Below, one piece after another: positions 25,705 to 34,451 of a stretch of DNA of 56,305 bases. The stretch is from JAOAJC01 sp964481185 (GTDB taxonomy: Archaea; Nanobdellota; Nanobdellia; Pacearchaeales; GW2011-AR1). Below the pieces are notes generated by a model that was given only the letters and a program-made list of their open reading frames with translations, was not told the origin of the DNA and ran no database searches. The position numbers and the translations under genes were made by a program. Position 1 is the first letter of the stretch. Each line of letters begins with the position of its first letter. The DNA lies in NCBI GenBank assembly GCA_964481185.1, contig CAYZSY010000001.1:1-56305 (forward strand), in the 5' to 3' direction.

Positions 25705-26910
25705 TTATAAGAGATAATACAAAATTGCTGGGATTATGAGCGCACCCATGAGATTTATTCTTCTTGACTCGCTTGTTATTGCAAATATTCCGAGAGATGT
25801 TGAGATTACAAGGATGAGAATTCCAAGAGAATTTGAGAAAATTATGTTTATCGCTATTATTATTGTTAGGGTTATCATTGTTAATAGTGCATAGTTAATT
25901 TTTGAGATGTTTTTTGCACATAATTTTGAGACTTGGATTCCAATTATTGCTGCTAAAACTCCTGAGATAAGGATTGCTGATAATATTAATATCAAATCTG
26001 ACTGCGAGAAAGATTTTAGTATTTCATGGATTGCTGCAGCTGAACCGGAGCGGGCTTTTCCTATTGAATAAACTGTTATAAAACTCAAGCCCATTATTAT
26101 GGTATTTGTAGCTCCAACAAGAAAGAGAAAACCTTTCCTTCCTTGGGGGATTATTTCAGAACCGATTGTTGCTGAATGGCCTGAACCAATAGCTGGAAGA
26201 AAAGCGACTAGCGGGGAGGAGATTATTAGTGCAATTAGTGCTTTGAAAAATTCTTTTTTTGGCATTTTTATTCTTTTTAATGGTTTAATGTGCTGTTTTG
26301 GAATTTTTGAATTTGTTTTAAGTGAGATTATAAGCGCAGAAAGGCCAAACAATCCAGAAAGAAGGGGCATTAGAGGTTCTTTTACGGGAAGATTAAAAGT
26401 GAGAAAACCAAGAAGACCAGCTAGTGAGAAAACAATGAAAGAGATAAACGGCTTTTCTTCCCTAAAAATAAGATAGAGGGAGATAAAAATTAGGATGAAA
26501 GGGATTGCTATTTTTGCTATTGAGAAAATGCTTGGGAGAAAATAGATATATATTGGAGAGAAGAGCAGAATTATTATTAAAGCGGTTATGGAACCGTAGA
26601 TTGTTATGACAAATGCTTCGTGAGCATTGCCTTCTTTTAGCATCTGATGTCCGGGAAGAATTGAGAGAAAAGAATCTTCTTCAGGAGCTCCAAGGAAGAT
26701 GCTTGGGATAAAATCAAGAAAAGTGTGAGTTATTGACATTGCTGTTACGAATATTGCTAGTGCTATGAGTGGAATATTCATAGATGTGAAAAATCCGAGA
26801 GAGGCTGTAAGAAGAGTTGCGACGAGATTTATATGAATTCCCGGGAAGAGGCCAGTGAGTGTGCCTGTTATGATGCCAAGAATGAGCGCTATGATAAATT
26901 CAAGAAACAT
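25705..26910 (-). CDS. TctA/DUF112-like integral membrane protein (401 aa)
   Basis: About ten hydrophobic helices cover the whole length. The N-terminal IITGTLTGLFPGIHINLVA and a central pair SPLVAFLPAIGSGHSATIG carry the internally repeated Gly-Pro-Gly motif of the tripartite tricarboxylate transporter large permease superfamily (archaeal COG1784). SITHTFLDFIPSIFLGAPEE is also characteristic. Archaeal members lack the periplasmic binding partner and the substrate is unknown. It overlaps 26900-27226 by 11 nt, so the two form an operon. Confidence 0.85.
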   Translation of the reverse strand: MFLEFIIALILGIITGTLTGLFPGIHINLVATLLTASLGFFTSMNIPLIALAIFVTAMSITHTFLDFIPSIFLGAPEEDSFLSILPGHQMLKEGNAHEAFVITIYGSITALIIILLFSPIYIYFLPSIFSIAKIAIPFILIFISLYLIFREEKPFISFIVFSLAGLLGFLTFNLPVKEPLMPLLSGLFGLSALIISLKTNSKIPKQHIKPLKRIKMPKKEFFKALIALIISSPLVAFLPAIGSGHSATIGSEIIPQGRKGFLFLVGATNTIIMGLSFITVYSIGKARSGSAAAIHEILKSFSQSDLILILSAILISGVLAAIIGIQVSKLCAKNISKINYALLTMITLTIIIAINIIFSNSLGILILVISTSLGIFAITSESRRINLMGALIIPAILYYLL

Positions 26911-27226
26911 TGGATGTTATTCTTAGCAATTTAATTTGGGTTCTATTTTGATATTTTTCTATTATGCCTGTTAGTTTGATTGTCTGATTTAGATATTTTG
27001 GACAGTTTATACAGATTATTTCAATATCGTTGTCCAGTTTCATGAGGTTTGTATTTTCGTCAAGTGTTCTTTCTGAAATTAGTTTTCCTTGTGTCTGGAT
27101 TTTTGTGTTTTCCGGAAGATTTTGCAGGGATAAAGAACTATCAATTATTTTTGGGCTTGAAAAGTTTAAAATTATTAGTAAAAATAGAATACCTAAAAGA
27201 GTTATTGCCAGAGAGATTATTTTCAT
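26900..27226 (-). CDS. Membrane-anchored OB-fold-like protein (108 aa)
   Basis: One N-terminal transmembrane helix or signal anchor (about residues 3-22, IISLAITLLGILFLLIILNF) is followed by a beta-rich domain with GKLISER, NLMKLDNDIEIICINCP, and IKLTGIIEKYQNRTQIKLLR. The strand pattern with the late G-x-h-x-x-Y-x-x-R-x-Q-h fits an OB fold of the nucleic-acid-binding type, here facing outside. It is upstream of and overlapping the permease-like gene. Function unknown; a role in DNA or ligand binding at the surface is a guess. Confidence 0.65.
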   Translation of the reverse strand: MKIISLAITLLGILFLLIILNFSSPKIIDSSLSLQNLPENTKIQTQGKLISERTLDENTNLMKLDNDIEIICINCPKYLNQTIKLTGIIEKYQNRTQIKLLRITSNVS

Positions 27227-27321
27227 TCTTTAGCTAAGATGGTTTATGTTAAATGTTTTTCTTTTTGTTCTTTGGCGGATTTTTAGGATAGTTTTATAAG
27301 TCGGAATTTTTTAATTAAGGT

Positions 27322-27792
27322 GTGGTTAAAAAGATTGTTGAATGTCACGAGCACAAAGAGGTTTTATCAAAGAAAGCTGCATGGATTATTTTAATTGTTC
27401 TTGTTCTTTTAGATGCTTTTCTTGACTTAATTTTTGCAGAAGGAAAAGGAGCGAGTGCTGGAATTTGGAAGCCAATATCTACCACGCTGGGGATAGATAA
27501 TCCTATTTTTTTAACGCCTTTTGTTTTAATTCTGTTTTTTGTTCTTGTAAAAGCAGCTGCTTTTTTAGCGAGGAAGATTGACAGGGTTCCATGCTCTTCA
27601 GAAGAATTGGTTCTTACGACCTTAGTCCTTGTTTACGGGCTTTTTGATATATGGCTCCTCTCTGTTTATTTATTCAGCTTCGGACTTTTTAGAAATCAGT
27701 TTTATTTAATTCCCATTTTAATTGTTGTTGGGATTGCTTATGAGTGGTGGGCTGATAATAGGCTGAAAAGATTCCATACTAAATTAAAGTAA
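27322..27792 (+). CDS. Hypothetical membrane protein (156 aa)
   Basis: Four hydrophobic stretches: about residues 18-36 (AAWIILIVLVLLDAFLDLIF), 58-80, 91-112 and 117-140. The first residues carry MVKKIVECHEHKEVLSKKA with Cys and His that might bind metal. GTG is the start codon; a TATA-like GTTTTATAAG about 30 nt upstream suggests leaderless initiation. Family not recognised. Confidence 0.7.
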   Translation: MVKKIVECHEHKEVLSKKAAWIILIVLVLLDAFLDLIFAEGKGASAGIWKPISTTLGIDNPIFLTPFVLILFFVLVKAAAFLARKIDRVPCSSEELVLTTLVLVYGLFDIWLLSVYLFSFGLFRNQFYLIPILIVVGIAYEWWADNRLKRFHTKLK

Positions 27793-27837
27793 GAGAGCTG
27801 AGAAAGATTTTTATAGTAGCATTTATTCAAGATTTGC

Positions 27838-29922
27838 ATGAAAGAGAGTGTGTTTGCTTTTTTATTATCTATTATTCTGATTTTTGTTTTGGTTAGCGGT
27901 TTTGTTCTTGCGGAGGAAAGTGCAAGCACGAGCACAACTCCTGCAACTTCTGGAAGTTCACAAACTGAAACAACTAGCGATAGTAGTGCAACATCTGCTG
28001 AATCTGAAAGTGATGATTTGAAAACTGAAGAAATGGAGATAACAGAAGAGGAATTTAGTGCAGGAGGGGGAATAACTCCGGGCAGCATATTAGATCCTTT
28101 AGATAACTTTTTTGATGGATTTCAAAATCCTGCTGAAGTAAGGGAAGAAAAAGTTGCTGAAATGAGAGAGTTGTCTCAAGGATGCGGGGCAGGAGATCAA
28201 AAGGCATGTGAATTTATGGAAAAATCGTTTGAGAGGTATAAAACATATGCTGAAGAATTCAAGAATGAGATTTCTCCTGAAGAAAAGGAGTATGCTAAAA
28301 GAAGCTCCAATGCAATAAGGAGTGTTATGATAAGAGAAATTGCGCAAAATGTCCCCCCTGAACAAAAAGATGAATTTGTCAGAGAAGTTATTGCAATAGA
28401 AAAAGACATTTCTACTGCTGCTGAAGTTGCATCAAAAATTAAAGAATTATGCACCCAATTGGCCGAATTAGATCCTTTTGAATATAAAAGAGTGTGCAAA
28501 ACTGAAGGAAGCAGTGATGCTCCCAGATGGAAAAAGGAACTTGATGAAAAATTAACATCTGAACAAAGAGATGAAGCTGAAAAGTTTGGGAAACTAATGT
28601 CTGAATGTTTTGAAACATCTGGAGAGAAATGCAAGTGCGAAGAGATTCCTTTTGAGGATTTTGCTAAGACCTGTTCGGTTGCAGCGCCTTTGGCAAAAGC
28701 ATGCAATAGAGATGGAGATGAAGAAGCGTGCAAGGAATTGGATGAGCTAGAAATGCCAGAACTTCCCGATTATTTACAAGATGTTATGGATAATATGGAG
28801 GGTGGAATCAGGGAATCCCAATATGAAGTTCATATGCCTTTGGAGTGCCAAAAAGCAGGAGCAAAAACTTCAAGAGAATGCAGTAAGATTATGATTGAAA
28901 TGAATGCTCCCCCAGAGTGCAGAGAGGCGCTTTTGAGTGCTAATGTCAGAAACGAAAGAGAGGGTAGAGAGATATGTGATAGAATAATGTTTGAGGAGTT
29001 TGCTCCTGAAGAATGCGTTAAGGAGGGAGTGACAAATCCAAAAGAGTGCGGGAAACTAATGTTCAAGGCTAATGCTCCCCAAGAGTGTATTGATGCTGGG
29101 ATTAATGGGGAGAATCAGAATGACCCAAGAAAATGTGAGGAGCTTATGAGGGGATTGCGAGGTGCTGAGGAATTTGGGGAAAGAGACAAAGACAGAAGAG
29201 GGTCTTCTTACGGAGGAAATTGCGGTGGTATTACTAGTCCTGAAGAAAGATTAAAGTGTTATGACGGAGCTCTTGAACATGTTGGAGGAGAATTTAAAGA
29301 ATCGAGAGAATTCAAGCAAGAATTTGCAATGAGGAGAAATGTAAGAGAGGGTGGATTCGAGGGGGGACAAAAGTGTCCTGATAGTATTTGCGATGAATTT
29401 GAGAAAGCCAATCCTTACGCTTGTCCAGAGGATTGCGGGGGAACACGGGAATTAATTAAGTATAGGCAAGAAAGTGAATATAGAGGAGATTTTAAGAATG
29501 GGGAATATGTGGAAAGCGAGTGCAAAGATGGGTGCAACCAAGAATGTCCGGGATCGTCAAGAACTGATTGCATAGATGGTGGCAGGAGATGCGCATGCTT
29601 CTATGAGAGTGAGAGACCAGAACAGGATCAGATGTATCCGAGACCACCAGTAGAGGGACAGCAGCCTATAGATGCTAACCAGCAATATCAGCAGACAGAT
29701 ATTTATCCTCCTACTACGACAAGTCCAACAACTACGACAATACAGCCTAGCGCTAGCGGGGAAGGGAGTTATAGCGGGGGAACATCTGGTGGCGGAACAG
29801 GTGGAGAGGGAAGTTATAGTAGTGGAACATCTGGAGGCGGAGATTCAGGCGGTTCAACTGCTCCAATGACTGGCGGAGTTATTGCAGGTAATGACTTTTT
29901 GGACTATTTCTTTAGATTATAA
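27838..29922 (+). CDS. Secreted Cys-repeat protein with Gly/Ser/Thr-rich tail (694 aa)
   Basis: A signal peptide ends near residue 25 (FVLVSGFVLAEES). After a Ser/Thr-rich spacer comes a charged helical domain with paired cysteines (about 95-310). Then four tandem units with EC...C...(K/R)(I/L)M...AP spacing follow (about residues 332-440). A further Cys-rich part (CPDSICDEFEKANPYACPED and CKDGCNQECPG) lies at about 515-605. The last 70 residues are Pro/Thr then Gly/Ser repeats (two EGSYS units) and end in MTGGVIAGNDFLDYFFRL. It looks like an extracellular disulfide-rich adhesin or matrix protein; no known family. TATA-like box about 28 nt before ATG. Confidence 0.85.
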   Translation: MKESVFAFLLSIILIFVLVSGFVLAEESASTSTTPATSGSSQTETTSDSSATSAESESDDLKTEEMEITEEEFSAGGGITPGSILDPLDNFFDGFQNPAEVREEKVAEMRELSQGCGAGDQKACEFMEKSFERYKTYAEEFKNEISPEEKEYAKRSSNAIRSVMIREIAQNVPPEQKDEFVREVIAIEKDISTAAEVASKIKELCTQLAELDPFEYKRVCKTEGSSDAPRWKKELDEKLTSEQRDEAEKFGKLMSECFETSGEKCKCEEIPFEDFAKTCSVAAPLAKACNRDGDEEACKELDELEMPELPDYLQDVMDNMEGGIRESQYEVHMPLECQKAGAKTSRECSKIMIEMNAPPECREALLSANVRNEREGREICDRIMFEEFAPEECVKEGVTNPKECGKLMFKANAPQECIDAGINGENQNDPRKCEELMRGLRGAEEFGERDKDRRGSSYGGNCGGITSPEERLKCYDGALEHVGGEFKESREFKQEFAMRRNVREGGFEGGQKCPDSICDEFEKANPYACPEDCGGTRELIKYRQESEYRGDFKNGEYVESECKDGCNQECPGSSRTDCIDGGRRCACFYESERPEQDQMYPRPPVEGQQPIDANQQYQQTDIYPPTTTSPTTTTIQPSASGEGSYSGGTSGGGTGGEGSYSSGTSGGGDSGGSTAPMTGGVIAGNDFLDYFFRL

Positions 29923-30113
29923 ATTTGCTTAGCTTTTGAAATTCGTCTTCTTTGGAGGNNNNNNNNNNNNNNNNNNNNNNNNNNNNNNNNNNNNNNNNNN
30001 NNNNNNNNNNNNNNNNNNNNNNNNNNNNNNNNNNNNNNNNNNNNNNNNNNNNNNNNNNCTATTTCTTTAGATTATAAATTTGCTTAGCTTTTGAAATTCG
30101 TCTTCTTTGGAGG
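29904..30113. other. Scaffold gap (100 N) flanked by an identical 55-nt overlap
   Basis: Positions 29959-30058 are N. The 55 nt before the gap (29904-29958) are identical to the 55 nt after it (30059-30113). Such an exact overlap is what two contigs ending in the same k-mer give. The contigs should most likely be merged, giving no missing sequence and one copy of these 55 nt, including the end of the Cys-repeat protein gene. Confidence 0.9.
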
Positions 30114-30154
30114 TTATCATAAGTTTTATTAATCATCTTAATTTATTCTTCTTT

Positions 30155-31114
30155 ATGAAAGAGAGCGAGAGAGTTAAGCTGATAAAGAGGAATGTTGCGG
30201 AGATAGTTTCTAATAAGGAATTTGAGAGTTTGTTAAAAGAAAAGAAAAATCCTGTTGTCTATTGCGGGTATGAGCCTTCTGGACCGATGCATCTTGGGCA
30301 TTTTGTGACTATAATAAAATTAATGGATTTGCAAGAAGCAGGATTTAAGGTAAAGATTTTGCTTGCAGATGTTCATGCTTTGCTTAATAGAAAGGGTTCT
30401 AATGATGAGATAAAAAAAGAGGTTGAGAACTGGAAAAAGACAATCAAGGCGATAGGACTTAAAGCAGATGTTGTTCTTGGAAGCTCATTTCAATTTCATT
30501 CAGACTATCAGATGGATGTAATGGCTCTTGCGCAAAATTCTACAATTCAGAGAGGGTTGAGAAGCATGCAGGAAATTGCAAGAGATATGGAAAATGCGAC
30601 AATCTCACAACTTATTTATCCATTGATGCAGGTTGCTGACATAAAACACCTTAAAGTGGATGTTGCTCTTGGAGGAATGGAGCAGAGAAAAGTTCATATG
30701 ATTGGAAAAGACATGGAAAAAACTCTGAATTACAAATTTGTTGCAATGCACACACCTCTTATTACTTCTCTTAAAGGTCCTGGGCAGAAAATGTCAAAGT
30801 CTGTTTCGGGAAGCGGGATTTCGGTAACTGACAGCTATGAAGAAATTGAGAAATGCATAAAAAATGCGTATTGCCCTGAAAAAGTTGTTGAAGATAATCC
30901 AATTTTGCAGATAGCAAGATTGATAATTTTTCCGAGATTTGAGCATATTGAGATAAAAAGAGACAAGAAGTTCGGGGGAAATGTGAAATTTAAGGATTAT
31001 TCGGAGCTTGAGAAAGTTTATTCTTCAGGGAAATTACATCCTCTTGATTTGAAGAAAACAATAACAGAATATTTGGAGAAAATTATTGCGCCTATTCGCA
31101 AGGGTTATAAGTAA
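30155..31114 (+). CDS. tyrS: Tyrosyl-tRNA synthetase, archaeal type (319 aa)
   Basis: Class I synthetase charging tRNA-Tyr. YCGYEPSGPMHLGH carries the HIGH-type motif (HLGH) near residues 33-46, and GQKMSKSVSGSG has the KMSKS loop. LIYPLMQVADIKHL and GGMEQRKVHMIGKD are typical of archaeal/eukaryal TyrRS. ATG 30155 is preferred to an upstream in-frame non-ATG codon because a TATA-like ATAAGTTTTATTA lies about 30 nt before it. Length agrees with archaeal TyrRS, which lacks the bacterial C-terminal domain. Confidence 0.94.
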   Translation: MKESERVKLIKRNVAEIVSNKEFESLLKEKKNPVVYCGYEPSGPMHLGHFVTIIKLMDLQEAGFKVKILLADVHALLNRKGSNDEIKKEVENWKKTIKAIGLKADVVLGSSFQFHSDYQMDVMALAQNSTIQRGLRSMQEIARDMENATISQLIYPLMQVADIKHLKVDVALGGMEQRKVHMIGKDMEKTLNYKFVAMHTPLITSLKGPGQKMSKSVSGSGISVTDSYEEIEKCIKNAYCPEKVVEDNPILQIARLIIFPRFEHIEIKRDKKFGGNVKFKDYSELEKVYSSGKLHPLDLKKTITEYLEKIIAPIRKGYK

Positions 31115-31120
31115 TTTATC

Positions 31121-31234
31121 TTATTTGAATAAAATTGGTAGTAAAGAACTGATTATTATCATCCCAACTATGATTATTATTATAATTTTTAACAACTCTA
31201 AAACATCTCCACTTGAAAATCCTTTTTTATTCAT
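31121..31234 (-). CDS. Small prepilin-like membrane protein (37 aa)
   Basis: MNKKGFSSGDVLELLKIIII opens the protein, and the end is SSLLPILFK. The N-terminal KKG followed by a short polar stretch and one long hydrophobic helix is the class III signal-peptide pattern cleaved by prepilin peptidases (cleavage after Gly5). Start overlaps the stop of 31231-31506 as ATGA. It resembles the N-termini of the pilin-like set at 48047-53515 but lies 17 kb away. Confidence 0.5.
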   Translation of the reverse strand: MNKKGFSSGDVLELLKIIIIIIVGMIIISSLLPILFK

Positions 31235-31506
31235 TTAAATACCTTATTTTTTAAAGCAAGTATGTCTGCTTCCATACTAATCATTCTTTCATGTATTTTA
31301 AGCTTTTCCTTCAATTTTTTAATCTCTCTTTCTTGCTCATTAATCTTAGCAGTGTAAGATGAGAAGTAAATAAGTATAAATCCTGCAATTAGCAATGCTG
31401 CCCCAGCAGGACGATACTTCTCATTTAGCAATGAAAGAATACCTGCGCCGAATGAGACTATTGCCAAGATTATATCTGTTATTTTTGATATTTCCATTAG
31501 AGACAA
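31231..31506 (-). CDS. Membrane protein with C-terminal coiled coil (91 aa)
   Basis: Two hydrophobic segments (about residues 7-27, TDIILAIVSFGAGILSLLNE; 32-50, AGAALLIAGFILIYFSS) are followed by a basic/acidic heptad coiled coil (EQEREIKKLKEKLKIHERMI) reaching the C-terminus. The coiled coil should be cytosolic. It is coupled to the 37-aa prepilin-like gene by ATGA. Function not recognised. Confidence 0.65.
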   Translation of the reverse strand: MSLMEISKITDIILAIVSFGAGILSLLNEKYRPAGAALLIAGFILIYFSSYTAKINEQEREIKKLKEKLKIHERMISMEADILALKNKVFK

Positions 31507-31557
31507 TTATTTAATCTTTAGTTTATAATTATTATTGTGTTTTATCTTGTTTTAAAC

Positions 31558-31608
31558 TCAGAGATAGCAATCTCTGATTTAAGGTTCTCTTACTTATCGA
31601 ACCTTAAA
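31558..31608. repeat. Two adjacent perfect hairpins after the GTPase gene
   Basis: TCAGAGAT/ATCTCTGA with loop AGCA (31558-31577) directly abuts TTTAAGGTTC/GAACCTTAAA with an 11-nt loop (31578-31608). The second stem reaches into the last codons of the minus-strand GTPase gene (stop at 31594). Downstream on the minus strand the first stem is followed by TTTAAAAC. They could end the GTPase transcript or belong to the dispersed hairpin family. Confidence 0.5.
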
Positions 31609-32502
31609 CTCAACAATATCTTTGTCTTTTAGGACGTGGTCGAGGCCAACTCTCTGATTTGGGAATTTGCCGCTTGGGCCTGTTACTCTGGCTTCCTTGA
31701 CTTTTTTGGAGAAACCTTTTAAAATTGATTCGGCTACATCTTTTATTGTTGAGTTTTTTTGGAGAACTACAGGGTCTTGACTTGGGGATTTGCCTGGCTC
31801 TTTTGTATAAACTCTGATTGAGTCCATTGAAATGAATATTTTTTCCTTTAGAGATTCTATGTTATAATCTGCTGTTGTTGAGATAATTAACGCGTCTAAT
31901 CTTTTGCTTTTGATTGTTTCTTGAAGTTTTCTTAATTCTTCTTGGGAGAGGAGGTCTGATTTATTTACAACAATTATTCTTTTTCCTGTTGCTTTTGTTA
32001 TAAATGAATGAATTTTCTCCAAGTCTTTTAGGTTTTCTATCACTATAATTAAACAATCTGCTGTGTGAACTGCTCCAATGTCGAAAAACTCTGAGCCTAT
32101 GCTGGGAATATCTATAATTTGGGCTTTAACGCCTTCGTAGTTCATTGTTCCTAGTTCAGGATCTTTAGTTGTGAATGGATTTTCTGATATTTTTGGCTTG
32201 GCATTCGTTAATTTTGATAAAAGAGATGATTTTCCAGAGTTTGGCAATCCTATGAGAATGCACTGGTATCCTTCTTTCTTTATGCTTTTTCTTGTCGTTT
32301 TCCCAGACGATTTTGCTTTTTCCTGCTTTTCCTGGAATCTTCTAAGCCTGTTCTTTAATTCTGCAACAAAATGCTCGCTTGATTTGTGCTTTGGGGCAGC
32401 TCTTATCATTTCTTCCAGAGCAGCCATTTTTTCTTCTGTGCTTTTAGCTATTGAAAACTTCTTCTCGGCATTAAAATATTCGTATCCTGCATTTACTGGC
32501 AT
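31594..32502 (-). CDS. DRG/Obg-related GTPase with TGS domain (302 aa)
   Basis: TRAFAC GTPase. G1 is GLPNSGKSS (about residues 88-96), switch region T in FTTKDPELG, G3-like DIPSIGS (DxxG altered to DIPS), and G4 NKSD. The C-terminal TGS domain (about 225-302) has VYTKEPGKSP, LQKNSTIKDVAESIL and DHVLKDKDIVEFKVR. Family members bind ribosomes or translation factors. ATG 32502 (MPVNAGYEYF) is chosen because TAGGAG lies 7 nt upstream; the longer frame to 32583 would run through the hairpin element. Its stop region overlaps a hairpin. Confidence 0.9.
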   Translation of the reverse strand: MPVNAGYEYFNAEKKFSIAKSTEEKMAALEEMIRAAPKHKSSEHFVAELKNRLRRFQEKQEKAKSSGKTTRKSIKKEGYQCILIGLPNSGKSSLLSKLTNAKPKISENPFTTKDPELGTMNYEGVKAQIIDIPSIGSEFFDIGAVHTADCLIIVIENLKDLEKIHSFITKATGKRIIVVNKSDLLSQEELRKLQETIKSKRLDALIISTTADYNIESLKEKIFISMDSIRVYTKEPGKSPSQDPVVLQKNSTIKDVAESILKGFSKKVKEARVTGPSGKFPNQRVGLDHVLKDKDIVEFKVR

Positions 32503-32520
32503 TGTAAGACTCCTATGGTT

Positions 32521-32569
32521 CACCAAGAACTTTTTGTACTTGGGTGCCGTCAAGAACTTTCGTTCTTGA
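32521..32569. repeat. Two hairpins upstream of the GTPase gene; second shared with 39265-39284
   Basis: The first hairpin, CACCAAG.../...CTTGGGTG (32521-32546), has one bulge and one mismatch. The second is a perfect 8-bp stem TCAAGAAC/GTTCTTGA with loop TTTC (32550-32569). The second matches 39265-39284 in all 16 stem bases and differs only in one loop base. It lies in the leader of the minus-strand GTPase gene. Confidence 0.55.
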
Positions 32570-32634
32570 GGTCTTGCTAACAACTTCCTTTATTATACTT
32601 GCTGCACAAGGTTTATTAAGAATTTGCTTTTTGT

Positions 32635-33840
32635 ATGTTTATGAATGAGAGATTTTTTAAAAGAAAGCTGAAGAATGGGATGACTGTTATTATGGAAAAG
32701 AGAGATTTGCCAGTCATATCTTTTTCAATTACAAACAGATTCGGCGCTGCATTTGAGAATTCGGATATAAAAGGAATTGCTCATGTTATTGAGCATATGC
32801 TTTTTACAGGAACGAAAACAAGAACACATGAGGATATTTCAAGGGAAATTGAGAAAAAAGGAGGGATTTTGAACGCGTTTACTTCTCATGAGGTAACTTC
32901 ATTCTGGTTTAAGCTTCCCAGCGAGCATCTTTTTGCTGGAGTTGATATCATTGCTGATATGCTAAAAAATCCTAAATTTAACAAAGAAAAGTTTGAGAAA
33001 GAAAAAAAAGTTATTCTGGAGGAAATAAAAATGTATCATGATGATCCTTCAAGTTCAGTCAGCGAGCAAATTGAGAAAAATCTTTATGAGAAACCTTTTG
33101 GGGAGCTTGTTATTGGAAACAGGGAGAGCGTTTCTTCTTTAGAGAGAGATTTTGTTGCTGAATTTTTCAAGAAAGTTTATTCTCCTGAAAATTACATTGT
33201 AACTTTGGTTGGAAATGCAGATTTTGAGAATGTCTGCGAATATATGGAGAAGAATTTTAAGGCAGAGGGCAAAACACCAAAAATTATTGAGATAAAAAGG
33301 AAAAATGCTGATACAACTGAAAAGAGGGAGGGAATTGACCAAGCTAATCTTGTATTTTCTTTTCACGCACCTTTGCCGAATACAAAAGAATTTTATGCCT
33401 TGGAAGTTTTAGATGCTTATTTAAGCAATGGGATGTCTTCAGAACTATTTCTGGAAATTAGAGAGAAGAGAGGATTAGCTTATTCTGTTAGGGGTTCTAT
33501 AAATTCTGAAAAGAGCTACTCTTTTTACAGCATTTATGTCGGAACGACAAAAGAAGCAGTGCCTGAAGTTAAGAGATTAATTTTAGCAGGTCTAAAAGAT
33601 GTTAAGAATATGACTGAAAAGGACTTGAAAGAGGCAAAGCAGAGGGTTATTGGCTTGAAGAGAGTAAGAGCGGAAGAAAGCGTCAGTGTTATGAATGACT
33701 TGATGTTAAATGAGCTTGTTGGGAAGGCAGAAGATTACTATAAATATGATGATAAGATAAACAAAGTTGGTCTTGCAGATGTCAAGAAGCTTGCTTCAGA
33801 TGTTAAAAGTTATAGCTTTGCGATAGTTGTACCGAAGTAA
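32635..33840 (+). CDS. M16-family zinc metallopeptidase (401 aa)
   Basis: Inverted zinc motif HVIEH (H50, E53, H54) and a downstream Glu in KVILEEIKMY (about 128) complete the M16 (pitrilysin/insulinase) site. A second, structural half from about residue 215 contains EIREKRGLAYSV, which supplies the usual Arg/Tyr pair. Size matches single-chain bacterial/archaeal peptidases such as YmxG-type processing proteases. The TATA-like GGTTTATTAAG lies about 25 nt before ATG; there is no signal peptide, so it acts in the cytoplasm. Confidence 0.93.
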   Translation: MFMNERFFKRKLKNGMTVIMEKRDLPVISFSITNRFGAAFENSDIKGIAHVIEHMLFTGTKTRTHEDISREIEKKGGILNAFTSHEVTSFWFKLPSEHLFAGVDIIADMLKNPKFNKEKFEKEKKVILEEIKMYHDDPSSSVSEQIEKNLYEKPFGELVIGNRESVSSLERDFVAEFFKKVYSPENYIVTLVGNADFENVCEYMEKNFKAEGKTPKIIEIKRKNADTTEKREGIDQANLVFSFHAPLPNTKEFYALEVLDAYLSNGMSSELFLEIREKRGLAYSVRGSINSEKSYSFYSIYVGTTKEAVPEVKRLILAGLKDVKNMTEKDLKEAKQRVIGLKRVRAEESVSVMNDLMLNELVGKAEDYYKYDDKINKVGLADVKKLASDVKSYSFAIVVPK

Positions 33841-33841
33841 A

Positions 33842-34390
33842 ATGGATAAAGATAATTTAACAAGAGTTTTTATTGCGGTTGACTTTCCCGATGAGGTGAT
33901 AAAAGAAGTTGCTCGCGTGCAGGAGCTTGTTTCTAAGATAAAATTTACTGGGAAACTTACAGAGCTTGAAAATTTGCATCTAACCTTGAAGTTTCTTGGA
34001 GAAATTGATGATGAGAAAATTGAAAAAATCAAGAATAAGCTGAAGGAGATTAAATTTGAGGAAATTAAGTTAAAACTTGGGAAGATTGGAACTTTTTCTG
34101 TTCGCAGGATGCCCAATATTGTCTGGGTAAATGTTGAAGGTGGAGGCATTTACGAGCTACAGAAAAAGATTGATGAGAAATTAAAAAATTTGTTTGCAAT
34201 GGAAGAGAGATTTATGGGACATTTGACTATTGCAAGGATTAAATATGTCGAGGATAAAAAAGGATTTCTAGAGAGGATAAAGTTAATTCATGTCAAACCA
34301 ATCGAGTTCTCTGTTTCTGGATTTAGACTTAAAAAGTCCAAACTTGACAGAGTTGGACCGAAATACGAAGATATTGAAGTTTATTCTTAA
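33842..34390 (+). CDS. thpR: RNA 2',3'-cyclic phosphodiesterase, 2H superfamily (182 aa)
   Basis: Two HxT motifs define the 2H active site: HLTLKFLG (about residue 43) and GHLTIARI (about 124). The opening VFIAVDFPDEV is typical for the ThpR/LigT group. These enzymes open cyclic phosphates on RNA and act on tRNA ends. ATG 33842 begins one base after the stop of the M16 peptidase gene, so the two are co-transcribed; an upstream in-frame codon is less likely. Confidence 0.92.
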   Translation: MDKDNLTRVFIAVDFPDEVIKEVARVQELVSKIKFTGKLTELENLHLTLKFLGEIDDEKIEKIKNKLKEIKFEEIKLKLGKIGTFSVRRMPNIVWVNVEGGGIYELQKKIDEKLKNLFAMEERFMGHLTIARIKYVEDKKGFLERIKLIHVKPIEFSVSGFRLKKSKLDRVGPKYEDIEVYS

Positions 34391-34451
34391 TTTGATATAT
34401 CTTCTGTAGTGCAGATTTATTTTTAAATCAGTATATTCTCTAATTATTTTA

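Noticed and set aside
28197..28733. 178-codon antisense frame in the Cys-repeat gene
   Set aside because: Shadow of a long real gene; composition (Ser, Leu, Phe, His) is typical of antisense translation.
32503..32583. N-terminal extension of the TGS GTPase
   Set aside because: The extension is encoded by the hairpin element; ATG 32502 has TAGGAG at good spacing and fits the family start.
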